This document shows, piece by piece, positions 8,612 through 17,990 of a DNA stretch of 64,000 nt. The notes under the pieces are model-generated. The model did not search any database. It saw only the letters and a list, made by a program, of their open reading frames with translations, and was not told the origin of the DNA. This stretch comes from Halorubrum rutilum (lineage in GTDB: Archaea > Halobacteriota > Halobacteria > Halobacteriales > Haloferacaceae). The DNA lies in contig NZ_JANHDN010000003.1 of the NCBI RefSeq assembly GCF_024494565.1, positions 1 through 64,000 on the forward strand, read 5' to 3'. The position numbers and the translations under genes were made by a program. The first letter of the stretch is position 1, and every line of letters begins with the position of its first letter.

Positions 8612-10144
8612 ATGGAACTCCTGGTTATCGGTCTCGACGGTCTCTCGACGAACATGTTGGATCGGTTCGATATTGAGCCGGAGTATATTAACCGTGTACT
8701 TGAAAACGGCGCCTCAGGAGATCTTATGAGTGTCGACACCCCGACAACGCTCCCTGCGTGGACCTCTTTTGCTACCGGAAAAGACCCCGGATCACACGGG
8801 CTTACGAATATGATACAGCAGGCGTCGGACTACGAAACGAGTCCGCTACGAACGAACACGACCGATGCCGCCGCGTACGATCTGATAGACGACGCGCTGT
8901 TCGTTAACCTCCCAGCGTCTGCCGGTCGAGTTCCTGCGGCGGAAGACACACACCTCGTTTCCGCGATGCTCGCCGAAGACGAGGAGGACGCAGTCCCGAG
9001 TCACCTTCAGCAGCTGGACGCATTCGAGGACTATATCCTCGATCATGACAAGTCTCTAAAAAAGAATCCGCAGACGTACTTCGACCACGTCTGTGATATC
9101 ACTCGTGCGCGTCGGGACTTTGCGGCAGAGGCGTTTGATGAATACGACCCGCGTCTCGGATTCGTGCTGTTCTCAACACCGGACTGGGCGGGCCACCTCT
9201 TATCGAATTTCTCCGACGATGAGACCAGGGGCCGGTACTACCGACAACTGTTATCGGTCGTCGATACTTGTGCGCAAGACCTCGCGGAGCGGGCCGATAA
9301 CGTGGTACTCATGAGCGATCACGGGTTCGAACGAAAGCACACGAACATACACATTAACGACTTCCTGCATCAACGGGGGTATCTCCGAGAGAGCGAAAGC
9401 TCTGTGTCGGCCGCAAACATCGCGGTTCAGACCGCGAAGGCCATCGGGAAGCGGTCGTCCGTACTGTACGAAAAAATCCGTCAGCTGTACAACTATATCA
9501 TCGCAACCGACGTTGGACAGACGCTTCAGGAAGCGGCGGAACCGAACATCGATTACCGCAATTCGAAAGCGTGGCAACTCCGATACGGTTGCGTGTTCAT
9601 CAACGACAAGCGGTTCGACCATCCGGCCGTAGACGACCCGGACGCCCTCCGTCGCCAGTTACAAACGGAACTAGCCGATCTCACGGATGACGACGGAAGC
9701 CCGCTCTTCCGAGATGTCCTTCTCGCGGAGGAAGCGTACAGCGATCCAGATAAACGGGCACCAGACGTCATCGCACGCCCCGCCCCGGGATGTTATCCAA
9801 CGCTGTTGAAGTCCCCAACGGGAGGATACGCCAGTCACACCAATAACTTCAACCATCGATATAACGGTCTTTTCGCCGCGATGGGGCCGCTATTCGCCGA
9901 GAAAACGACTGTCGAAACGCCATCGATCGTCGACGTGTTGCCTACGATAATGGCTGTCTTGGGGATGCCACTTTCTCCTGAGTTCGACGGAAAGGTAATC
10001 GAAGCGGCAACTGCCGACGAATACTCTGTGGAATATCGCGACTCGGATACGATCCCACATCCCCAAATCCGGACCGATTCCGATCAAGGGGCGCGGGACG
10101 AGGCCGTTCAGGAACGGCTTGAGGACCTAGGATATCTCGAATAG
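8612..10144 (+). CDS. Alkaline phosphatase superfamily (type I phosphodiesterase-like) enzyme
   Basis: A 510-residue protein starting MELLVIGLDGLS. A TTG-initiated extension from 8582 exists, but the TATA-like TGTATATTC at 8588-8596 falls inside it and the paralogs all start right at the V-I-G-L-D-G strand, so I prefer 8612. Key motifs: TPTTLPAWTSFATGKDPG (Thr nucleophile), STPDWAGH, LMSDHGFERKH, and HNNFNHRYNGLFAAMGP. It ends LEDLGYLE. Codon use is a little more AT-rich than in the core genes. Same family as the genes at 6906 and 10300; likely arose by duplication followed by strong divergence. Confidence 0.78.
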   Translation: MELLVIGLDGLSTNMLDRFDIEPEYINRVLENGASGDLMSVDTPTTLPAWTSFATGKDPGSHGLTNMIQQASDYETSPLRTNTTDAAAYDLIDDALFVNLPASAGRVPAAEDTHLVSAMLAEDEEDAVPSHLQQLDAFEDYILDHDKSLKKNPQTYFDHVCDITRARRDFAAEAFDEYDPRLGFVLFSTPDWAGHLLSNFSDDETRGRYYRQLLSVVDTCAQDLAERADNVVLMSDHGFERKHTNIHINDFLHQRGYLRESESSVSAANIAVQTAKAIGKRSSVLYEKIRQLYNYIIATDVGQTLQEAAEPNIDYRNSKAWQLRYGCVFINDKRFDHPAVDDPDALRRQLQTELADLTDDDGSPLFRDVLLAEEAYSDPDKRAPDVIARPAPGCYPTLLKSPTGGYASHTNNFNHRYNGLFAAMGPLFAEKTTVETPSIVDVLPTIMAVLGMPLSPEFDGKVIEAATADEYSVEYRDSDTIPHPQIRTDSDQGARDEAVQERLEDLGYLE

Positions 10145-10299
10145 ACAGACCCTGTTCCGGTAAACGCGATCCGGAAAGCGGGTCATTAACGAAATCGCTA
10201 CGACTCAGAGCGTGCGGTCACAGTTCCGCGTCGAAATCGTCTGATTCCCGCTGTTGTGGGATCAAATAGCTTTTGTCCGGTCTTCGCGTGAGTTGAGCT

Positions 10300-11859
10300 A
10301 TGATTGTCCTCGGACTCGACGGAGCGACATTTTCGCTCATAAGACCGTGGGCGGAAGCTGGGCACCTTCCCAACTTCACGCGTCTCTTCGACGACAGCAC
10401 GAACGATGAACTGGAGAGTACCGTACCCGAGGTCACGGTCCCAGCATGGCCGACCTTCGCCACGGGTCGAGACCCACCCGACTTGGATATGTACGGATTT
10501 ACGCATTTCAACCGGGACACACGCAAAAACGACCTGAGTCACGACGAGTTCGTTCCCGGGAAGATGTGGGATATTGTCGACGATCAGGGAGGGAGATCAG
10601 TGGTGTTCAACATTCCCGGGTCGTATCCGTGGCGAGAGATTGACGGGTCGATCATCGCCGCAGCCCCCGAGTACAAGGACGAATACGCACACCCTCCGGA
10701 GCGCTGGGAAGAACTCCAAGACCTCGTCGGCGATTACAAACTTCGAAACGATGAGGAGCCCGGATCTCGCGAGTATGTGGAACTTAGTCTCGATCTGATA
10801 AACAAGCGCTTCGACGCGTTCGAGCACCTGATCGAGCGGGAAAATCCAGACCTTGCGGTCGGACTGATCCGCGCGACCGACAGGGTCGCTCACCACTACT
10901 GGGGTCCCGATAGCCTCCCCTCCAAAGACAGTGAGATATTCGAGGTATACGAGGAAGTCGACCACCGTCTTGGGGAATTCCTCGACGCCCACGACGGTGA
11001 GAACATTCTGGTGATGAGCGACCATGGCTTCGAAAAAGTAAGGACGAAATTCGCACCGAATTACGTGCTTGAACGCGAGGGGCTGGTCTCGTTAATGGAC
11101 TCCGGAAACACGACGAAGGCAACGATAGGGTCGGTGCGCGACTCTGCGAGCGACGCACTCACAAGAATCGGGTTTCTAACGTTGGCTCGGAGAGTCGTTC
11201 CCGAGAGATTACTGACAAATATCCCTACCGGAGACAGTCTTGGGTTGGACAACGCAATTAGTCTCGAACGGATCGACTGGGACCAGACATCTGCGATTGC
11301 CGATGTGGGACAAAAAACGACGATGATCTATGTTCTCTCAAACGACCCATCCGATATCAGACAGATAGTGGACCGGGTCGAGAAGACTCTGCAGACTGCT
11401 GTCGATAACTCCGGCTTGACAGTCCGATTCGAGCGGTTGGAACGCGGTGGGCCTCACACGCCAGATTTAACCATGGTTATTGAAACACCCGAAGTTCACG
11501 CTTCATCGCGTTTCGACGTGAGCAAACCACTGTTCGATGTAGATACGAGCGGTCACGCACGGGAGGGAATATTATTCGCAAGAGGGCCAGTATTCCAGAA
11601 GACTGGAGTCAAGGTTGAAGCGAACATTGTCGATATCGCTCCCACGGTGCTTCATGCTCTCGGGTACAGATTACCAGAATCGATGAGCGGAAGTGTACTC
11701 GACCTATTCCAAAGTGGGACAGATCCGGCGGAGCGTGACCCAGAAACATACAACTTCGTCCAGAGAGGCGAAACGCCAAATGCCAGTAGTGTTACAGATA
11801 ACGGCGAGCAGGAGGACGAGGTAAAGGACCGACTTCGGGAATTGGGCTATCTTGAATAA
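10300..11859 (+). CDS. Alkaline phosphatase superfamily (type I phosphodiesterase-like) enzyme
   Basis: A 519-residue protein. VLGLDGATFSLIRPW is metal site 1. VPEVTVPAWPTFATGRDPP has Thr as nucleophile. IRATDRVAHHYWGP and VMSDHGFEKV give further ligands. It ends LRELGYLE. A TATA-like CAAATAGCTTTTG at 10263-10275 lies about 30 bp before the ATG, again leaderless. Last gene of the glycan locus; it is followed by a 1.1-kb AT-rich stretch holding an IS fossil, which marks the junction with the conjugation-like island. Confidence 0.8.
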   Translation: MIVLGLDGATFSLIRPWAEAGHLPNFTRLFDDSTNDELESTVPEVTVPAWPTFATGRDPPDLDMYGFTHFNRDTRKNDLSHDEFVPGKMWDIVDDQGGRSVVFNIPGSYPWREIDGSIIAAAPEYKDEYAHPPERWEELQDLVGDYKLRNDEEPGSREYVELSLDLINKRFDAFEHLIERENPDLAVGLIRATDRVAHHYWGPDSLPSKDSEIFEVYEEVDHRLGEFLDAHDGENILVMSDHGFEKVRTKFAPNYVLEREGLVSLMDSGNTTKATIGSVRDSASDALTRIGFLTLARRVVPERLLTNIPTGDSLGLDNAISLERIDWDQTSAIADVGQKTTMIYVLSNDPSDIRQIVDRVEKTLQTAVDNSGLTVRFERLERGGPHTPDLTMVIETPEVHASSRFDVSKPLFDVDTSGHAREGILFARGPVFQKTGVKVEANIVDIAPTVLHALGYRLPESMSGSVLDLFQSGTDPAERDPETYNFVQRGETPNASSVTDNGEQEDEVKDRLRELGYLE

Positions 11860-12229
11860 CGGGAATCCTGAGCATAAACGATAACAGGCGAGACAGCACT
11901 TGACAGTGGGTACCGGGCAGAACCCACAGTCTGTTTTCTTTGAAAATAGTTGAGGTTTATCGGACGTAATTAAACCAACTACTGAATCTCCGTCTACTGA
12001 CAAACAAGCAATAATGTCTATAAATAAGCTCTGTGGCCACTGTCCTAGAAAGTTCCGTGACTATCTATTTGGTATACAATACCTGATGATTGATCAACAG
12101 CCTGTATAAATACCGGATCTGTCAAAGGCACGTCTGTGATTGGCTCATTGATGTCGAGCGTTCCGCCCGTTTGCCACTCGCTCTACATATGATCAGGCTA
12201 TCAACTTGTTAGTTCTATGGCCTAGATTA
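11860..12229. other. AT-rich spacer, no gene seen
   Basis: About 370 bp of AT-rich sequence with stops in all frames. No convincing gene, RNA or repeat. It probably contains the decayed flank of the IS6-type fossil immediately downstream, but I could not identify a terminal repeat. Confidence 0.4.
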
Positions 12230-12870
12230 AACATATTGTTCAGATGAGTTAGCTTCATGCGAAGGCGAACAATTTCAATCATTCATTAGCGGTTTCTGCT
12301 TTGGCGTTGCTGAGACAGTTTGAGTAATCAGTCATTCTGCGTTTTACCTCACGAAAGACACCTTTGGTGCTGTTCCGGTGTCCGTGTCACTCGTATCTGA
12401 GATCGAGATTATGTTTTCCACAAGCTCGGTGAAATGGAATTGTAGTATCAATAAGAACAATCGCGTTGCCCACATCGTGTTTTCTGCGAACCTCCGCGAA
12501 AACTGCTCCGTGATCACGTTCGTTCTTTTCGATTCAAGCTTTGTATGGTGTGGATCGCTTGAGCCAAGGCCGAAGATAGCGTACGTTTAATATTGTCATT
12601 CTATCAATTGAATCTTAATTTTGTAAACCGCAACATGATCCAAGTTTCAGCCGGTCTCCAGCTGTAGACGGATTTGTAGATTAGTTATGAACGGTAGATC
12701 AAACTCGATCACCGCCGATAATTTAAAGAACAAAACAGTATTCGGAATCAATAACCAGACAAAATAAATCTGAATACCGAGCTCAATTTACGGCCGTGGT
12801 ATCCTTCTCGCTCAACAGGCTCTAATTTGGTCTTGTCATAGCAGCGATTGAGACAATTATTTTCAGATAT
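12230..12870 (-). pseudogene. Heavily decayed IS6-family (ISH14/ISH15-like) transposase
   Basis: Reading the minus strand across frames recovers a whole transposase in pieces. In order from the N-terminus: LEPVEREGYHGRKL (12850-12790), GGDRV-stop-STVHN near 12715, NLDHVAVYKIKIQLIE near 12630, HHTKLESKRTNVITEQF near 12545, then in another frame VRRKHDVGNAIVLIDT near 12470, DLRYE-stop-HGHRNSTKGVFREVKRR near 12390, and NCLSNAKAETANE near 12310. The order and wording match haloarchaeal IS6-type transposases (…DHVAVDETVIQL…LHTKLEPTRTN…KHDV…RYERHGNRNSVERVFREIKRR…NCFSNA…). At least five in-frame stops and several frameshifts show that it is long dead. It lies just beyond the end of the conjugation operon. 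Confidence 0.75.
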
Positions 12871-12948
12871 ATGTCACTCTAAAAACTCACTGTCTTATTT
12901 TTAATCCATATTTGAGCACTGGCAACTAGGGACAATGACTCTTCTTTG

Positions 12949-14976
12949 TTAGATATTGTCTTTCTGATTATTTCCTTCTATCACTCTAGTTTCGGCTTCC
13001 AACGCCCGCACCTCGATCCCGCGCCACTCCCCATCCACTCCCACGAGTGCTTCCGAATACCCAAGTTCCTCGTTGCCCGGCACTGCCTCTTGGACGAACC
13101 GCTTTTCAGCGTGATTCAATCCGAACTCTTCGGCCCACTCATCGTCCATCCCGTCCAATCGATGAAACTGCTTAATCGCACACTGATCGAGGATCATCTC
13201 GGCTTCCGGCCGCTCGAAGAACTCGTCGATTGTCTGGGTGACCAGCTGAATCGACAGATCGTGGTGGCGGTGGTGCCGGAAGATTGTCTCCAGGAAGGCG
13301 AGGTTCTCAGCATCACGCAACACGTATCGCGCCTCGTCGATCACAAACACGACCTCCTTGGCGGTTTGTTTCGCGCGCTCGTACACCAGCGAGATGAGCA
13401 GCTGCATCACCAGGCTGGTTCGGCCACCCACGCGCCCCTCCTGTTGCGCGAGGTCGAGATAGATGAGATCCGTCTCCTGAAAGTCGACCTCACTTGCGCG
13501 TCCCAAATGTGCGAACTGTCCATCTGGGCCGAATGGTCGGAGCTGATCGATGAGCCACGTGGCGTCGGCCTGCAGTTTCTCGGCTTCCGCCTCAGTCCGT
13601 AGCGTATACCCCTCAGGCTCGTCAGCGATCGCCTCTAACACATCGATTACATCACGGAGCGTTGGACTTGCCCGGTCGTGGGTCGTGATATCCTCCGTAA
13701 TTCCGGCATTCTGGTACGCCGTCTCGACGGCGACCTCTAAGGTGGTTCGTCGGTCACCGAGCGTGATCCCGCGGTGCGCAAAGAAGTTCGCGAGAAAGCT
13801 CAACACCCGCTCTTTCTTTTCGGTGAACGGGCTCGCGTCGGCGCCCAGCTGCTCGCGGACGTGGGCAGGCATCGGCGTGATCTCTAAGGGATTGATTCCG
13901 AGAGTGCCACCAACCGTGATCCGCTGGGCATCCAGCGCCTTGGCCACGCCAGCCCAATCGTTGAGCGGTTCCAAGATGACGCCGATCCGGTCGTCGTGGT
14001 GCGCCACCGACCGGATGAACCGCTGTTTGGCGCTGAAACTCTTCCCCGACCCCGGATCCCCAACCGTGAACGTGGCGTACCCGTTTTCACGAGCGAAAGG
14101 GTCGACCACGACTGGGGTATCAGTATGCCTGTGGACCCCCAGCTCGACGCCATCCGGCTCCAACAGGGTGGGCCGGTGTGGCGACGCCAGCAACGCGCCT
14201 ACGGCGCCGCTGATGCAGGTCGTCGTGCGGTCGAGGGCCGTCCCACCAAGCGGTGCGGCCTCACGCAGCGCTCGATCCTGGGCACAGATTGCGGATTTCG
14301 GCGCGAGTTCGGCCGGCTGCTCGCGAAGCGTCTGCTTCACGCGGCGCACGTCTGAGTCTAGCGTGTCACGATCGTCGGCCCGGACGGTCACGAGCAGCGC
14401 CTGTGAGAACACACGGGCGCCCGCCTCGACGGCGCGATACATCGCAGCCGCCTCGTTCGCACGGTCCTGAAGATACGTGCTTCGAACGCTCGACTCAAGA
14501 TCGGCATCCACCTTCAGGTCGTCGGCGGCCGCCTGCAGCTGGTCGAGCGCCCGCTCCTGATCGCGGGGTCTGAGGTGGGCGGTGACGTGAAACCGGACAT
14601 CGGTCAGCGTGAACAGCTCGCTGAGATAGCCGTCACTCGGATAATCCGGCCAGTCAGCGATATAGAGGGTACACACCCACTCGTCATCGATCCGGGCACA
14701 TCGGTTCTTCCACGTGACCGCGGCCGGGGCGACCGCGTCTTGCTGGCGCTCGCGCGGTGTGGCCACTTCCGGCTGCGACTGCGGTGCCGACTCCGGGGGC
14801 TCGACGTACGCAGACAGGTCCACCTCTGGATCGCGGTCGGGCTGCTGGGACTGCAACCAGATGCCGAGCAGCAGCCCGATCACGAGGATCCCACTACCCG
14901 CCATGAGCCCCATAACGAGCTTCGCCGGCGTCACCGACTCAAGGCCCCCACCTAACGAGAGCAGCGCGTCACTCAT
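12949..14976 (-). CDS. VirB4-like conjugation ATPase with N-terminal membrane anchor
   Basis: About 675 residues. I chose ATG 14976 because it overlaps the upstream stop; an alternative ATG lies at 14985. One membrane segment near residues 20-40 is followed by a VirB4/TrbE-type ATPase. Walker A is VGDPGSGKSFSAK near residue 305. VVFVIDEARYVL is Walker B. VTQTIDEFF and the C-terminal EALVGVDGEWRG are typical of the family. VirB4 ATPases power type IV secretion and conjugative pili. Last gene of a six-gene operon on the minus strand; followed by an IS6 fossil. Function is sound at family level; what is transported is inferred to be DNA from the TraG-like neighbour. Confidence 0.85.
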   Translation of the reverse strand: MSDALLSLGGGLESVTPAKLVMGLMAGSGILVIGLLLGIWLQSQQPDRDPEVDLSAYVEPPESAPQSQPEVATPRERQQDAVAPAAVTWKNRCARIDDEWVCTLYIADWPDYPSDGYLSELFTLTDVRFHVTAHLRPRDQERALDQLQAAADDLKVDADLESSVRSTYLQDRANEAAAMYRAVEAGARVFSQALLVTVRADDRDTLDSDVRRVKQTLREQPAELAPKSAICAQDRALREAAPLGGTALDRTTTCISGAVGALLASPHRPTLLEPDGVELGVHRHTDTPVVVDPFARENGYATFTVGDPGSGKSFSAKQRFIRSVAHHDDRIGVILEPLNDWAGVAKALDAQRITVGGTLGINPLEITPMPAHVREQLGADASPFTEKKERVLSFLANFFAHRGITLGDRRTTLEVAVETAYQNAGITEDITTHDRASPTLRDVIDVLEAIADEPEGYTLRTEAEAEKLQADATWLIDQLRPFGPDGQFAHLGRASEVDFQETDLIYLDLAQQEGRVGGRTSLVMQLLISLVYERAKQTAKEVVFVIDEARYVLRDAENLAFLETIFRHHRHHDLSIQLVTQTIDEFFERPEAEMILDQCAIKQFHRLDGMDDEWAEEFGLNHAEKRFVQEAVPGNEELGYSEALVGVDGEWRGIEVRALEAETRVIEGNNQKDNI

Positions 14977-16060
14977 CCGTCTCACCTCGTGCTTGCCGAT
15001 CGACGCCCGCCCGGTCGGCTACGGGCGGCTCCTGGACGTCGGTCCCGGTCCAAAACTGCGTCGCCAGGCCCACGATTTCGGCCGTCGAGAGCCGGCGGGC
15101 CGTCCAGTCACTGTTTTTGCCGACGAACTCCGTCTCGACGGTCCGGAGCCGCTCGCGGAGCTTCGTGAGTTGTGCGCCGCGCAGCTCCGCGTCGGTGAGC
15201 CGATCCCGGCGCGTTACGAACGGCGTCGCCAACACCCCGACGACCGGCAGCGTCGTGAGCCGCTCAGCCGGCGTCCGCTCCTCGGGGTGGCGCTCATACA
15301 CCTCAAATGGGGCCACCGCGACACGCAAAAAGTAGCGCACCTGTTGGGTTTCGTCGAGCTCAGCCGGTCGCTGGTCGCGGTAGGCAGCGATGAGCGCACG
15401 CAGCGACTCAGTAGTGGTCACCTGCGGATCGGCGAGCCGTTCATCGAGTTGGTCAACGAGCGTTGCGGCCGGATACGGGTCGGTCGTCGTATACAGCGTC
15501 AGTCGAAAGGTGAGCTCTTGATCGGCGAACGCCTCGCCCACCGCCTGGTGTGTGGCCCAGTCGTCAGCCATCGCGAAATCCATGTTGCCCGGGGTGACCT
15601 CAACGAACGCCTCCATCGTTCCGTCCGTCCGCTCGATTGCGCCATGCCCGGGCCACGCTCGTTTGAGCGCGGTCAGCTCCTGGGTGTGCTCATCAACGAC
15701 AAACGGCCGCGGCACCGTGGTGTCAGCTTCCGGATCAGGCGTTGACGCCGCCGCCACCGCGTCGTGGAGGGTCACCCGCGGGCGGCGTAAGTAGAACCGG
15801 CCGAGATCACGCAGCCACGTGCTCGCCGGGAGCTGGCGCGGTGCCGCGTACACGACGGCCACCCCGACTGCCAGCCCGACACACACCAGCGGGAACACGA
15901 GCGGCTCTACGCCGACTGCCGCCCCGCCTACCAGTCCCGCAATGGGAAAGCTCAGCAGTACGTATAGGTCGCGTTCGTACACTCCGATGATCGGGAGTCG
16001 GCGATCGGCGTCAAGCGACTGCATCACACGCCGGGTCGCGGGGTTCTCGGGGTCACTCAT
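14969..16060 (-). CDS. PrgI/VirB3-like membrane protein with VirB4 N-domain-like region
   Basis: A 363-residue protein. Two adjacent membrane segments (YVLLSFPIAGLVGGAAVGV and FPLVCVGLAVGVAVVY) at residues 30-75 form the PrgI/VirB3-like hairpin. They are followed by a soluble region (FVEVTPGNMDF, FRLTLYTTTDPYPA) that resembles the N-terminal part of VirB4/TraC proteins without the ATPase core. In this operon the VirB4 function therefore appears to be split between this protein and the next gene. The 8-bp overlap with the downstream ATPase and 4-bp overlap with the upstream gene imply translational coupling. Confidence 0.7.
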   Translation of the reverse strand: MSDPENPATRRVMQSLDADRRLPIIGVYERDLYVLLSFPIAGLVGGAAVGVEPLVFPLVCVGLAVGVAVVYAAPRQLPASTWLRDLGRFYLRRPRVTLHDAVAAASTPDPEADTTVPRPFVVDEHTQELTALKRAWPGHGAIERTDGTMEAFVEVTPGNMDFAMADDWATHQAVGEAFADQELTFRLTLYTTTDPYPAATLVDQLDERLADPQVTTTESLRALIAAYRDQRPAELDETQQVRYFLRVAVAPFEVYERHPEERTPAERLTTLPVVGVLATPFVTRRDRLTDAELRGAQLTKLRERLRTVETEFVGKNSDWTARRLSTAEIVGLATQFWTGTDVQEPPVADRAGVDRQARGETDE

Positions 16061-17181
16061 GGGCGGGGTTCGTTTTCGGTGCGGCGGTACGACGGCATCC
16101 CGCCCTCGTGGCTACGCACCGTGGGGGTGGGTGTCGTGTCCGTTGGAGTTGATTCGGGACTCGACTCAGTATTGGCGTCATCCCGACCGAGTCGATGCGC
16201 GACCGTCTGGCCGATAGCTGCTGTCGGACCCCACCGGGCGGCCGTCGCGCCAGCCCAGGGCCCGGCAACCGCCGCGGCGCCAGCCACGGCGCCCGCTGTC
16301 ACTGTGAGACCGGTCGCTCTCCGGACGGTCCGGACCAGTCGCGGCGTCGTATACGCGAACAGCTTCCAGATGATCCAGACGCTGAGCACCGGCAGCGAGA
16401 CAGCGACGAGATACCCGAAGAAGGCGTTGTTCGTCGTGACTGGTATTGACCCGCCGCCGAAAAGCAGATCATAGCCACGGAACAGCAGCGCCACGGGAAG
16501 CGGCATTACCGCGAGCGGGATGAATTTGACCGCAATTCGCATCGCAGCCCCAGAAATGACGGGGAGTCCACCGTATCCAACAGCGAGTGCGATTGGCATC
16601 GCGTACACGAAGACGTACAACAGCAACTCTCGCAGGAACAAGAGAGCTTGTAGCGTCCACATCGCTAGGGCGCCGACAAACGTGAGCAATAACCCAAGCA
16701 GGGGGTTCGAGAGTGTGGTATCAAGGAAATCGATCATTGGCTCAACCACAACACCGATATCCGGCACTAGAGCGATTGCGAAGCCGTCCACGAGGTACAG
16801 CGTGGTTACGGCGATCCAGTACCAAGTCGCAATCAAAATCCCGCCAGTCCATGCAGACCGACGCACCTGTCTTGCACGGATCGGATCGCTAAGATTGAAA
16901 ATTTGCAGTGTGTTTCGTGCTTGTATACATAAGACGAGAATCAAAAATGCGACAAGCGTTACCTCTCCTGCGACGAGTGCCTCGTGGAGACGCGTCCATG
17001 GTACATTTTGCGGAGCTCCTAATGGGAGACTATTGGTGGATTCTGGGACTGGTGTACCAAACAGTGCCTCGGTTAGATCACGGTACCCGTTTGTGGTGCC
17101 CTCAATGAACCATTCAGTGATCTGTTCAGTAATCTCAATGAACCACTGATAGCCGACATCTGTGAGCGAAATACCGCTCAT
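16057..17181 (-). CDS. Polytopic VirB6/TrbL-like conjugation channel protein
   Basis: 374 residues with about six to seven membrane segments, including VTLVAFLILVLCIQ, GILIATWYWIAVTTLYLV, LLGLLLTFVGALAMWTL and AVSLPVLSVWIIWKLF, then a small Ala/Gly-rich segment and a polar Ser/Thr/Pro tail. VirB6 and TrbL proteins are polytopic and poorly conserved, so the assignment rests on topology and on its place between lipoprotein and VirB4-like genes in an operon with 4-bp overlaps. The plus-strand shadow frames over it have no support. Confidence 0.65.
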   Translation of the reverse strand: MSGISLTDVGYQWFIEITEQITEWFIEGTTNGYRDLTEALFGTPVPESTNSLPLGAPQNVPWTRLHEALVAGEVTLVAFLILVLCIQARNTLQIFNLSDPIRARQVRRSAWTGGILIATWYWIAVTTLYLVDGFAIALVPDIGVVVEPMIDFLDTTLSNPLLGLLLTFVGALAMWTLQALLFLRELLLYVFVYAMPIALAVGYGGLPVISGAAMRIAVKFIPLAVMPLPVALLFRGYDLLFGGGSIPVTTNNAFFGYLVAVSLPVLSVWIIWKLFAYTTPRLVRTVRRATGLTVTAGAVAGAAAVAGPWAGATAARWGPTAAIGQTVAHRLGRDDANTESSPESTPTDTTPTPTVRSHEGGMPSYRRTENEPRP

Positions 17182-17990
17182 GTCCCTACCCTCTCCACCG
17201 TAATTTGGCAGTTGGAGAGGTTTTCTCCTCGATATGACGCAGTGTACTCTTGTTCGACCACCTCTTCAGCTATATCACCACTGAGTGCGACGGTAAATTG
17301 TCCACTGGTTCCTTCCGGAGTACATTCCACTGTATCACTATTTGGTGAAAACGGGAAACTTCTCGAATAGAGTGTACGTACTTCTCTGGGACCAATAACA
17401 GGATTTGCATACCTAACAGGACGATTTATTGCCATAATCCCACTACCAGCCATCTCCTCTGGGGTCGGGCGAGGTACCTCCCCCTCGAATCGGAGTTTGG
17501 TGAGCTCCTCAGGGCCGGTCCCAAGATTCTCGACTGTGACAATTACTTCAGTCGCGATTGTGAAATTCCCAGCCCCGTCGAACATCTCCTCTGGATGGTT
17601 CCGTGCCAGCTGCAACTCTCGAATCACAATCTCCGGGCGCAGCTCCTGTTCGACGGTAGCCGTGACGCGGTCGTCATCAACAAGCTGGACGGTGTACGTG
17701 CCCGGAGAGTACGCAGTTCCGATCGGGACGGTCTCGCGGCTGGCGCCCGGAGTAAGTGCGCGTTCGGCAAACGGCTCACCCGACGGCCCAATCACCGCGA
17801 GCTGGGTGGCGTCCGTACCGGGCTCATACTCAACGACTAGCTCGGTTCCTTCAACGGTGACCGTCGAGAGCGCGCCCGATCTGGGCTCATCCGTTCGACT
17901 GTTAGCACAGCCGGCGGTCGTGAGGACGCTGCCGGTTGCGATCGCTGTCAGCACAGTGCGTCGAGTCGATGGTGGAGGGGTGTGGCTCAT
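17178..17990 (-). CDS. Tat-exported lipoprotein of the conjugation operon
   Basis: 270 residues. The N-terminus has a twin-arginine signal (STRRTVLTAIATGS) followed by a lipobox (TTAGC) at about residues 24-28, so it is exported by Tat and lipid-anchored. The rest is beta-rich and acidic with repeated polyT/V strands (YTVQLVDDDRVTATV) suggestive of Ig-like or carbohydrate-binding folds. Four cysteines lie in the mature part. It overlaps both neighbours by 4 bp. By position it could play a VirB7-like outer-complex role, but no sequence homology proves it. Confidence 0.6.
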   Translation of the reverse strand: MSHTPPPSTRRTVLTAIATGSVLTTAGCANSRTDEPRSGALSTVTVEGTELVVEYEPGTDATQLAVIGPSGEPFAERALTPGASRETVPIGTAYSPGTYTVQLVDDDRVTATVEQELRPEIVIRELQLARNHPEEMFDGAGNFTIATEVIVTVENLGTGPEELTKLRFEGEVPRPTPEEMAGSGIMAINRPVRYANPVIGPREVRTLYSRSFPFSPNSDTVECTPEGTSGQFTVALSGDIAEEVVEQEYTASYRGENLSNCQITVERVGT

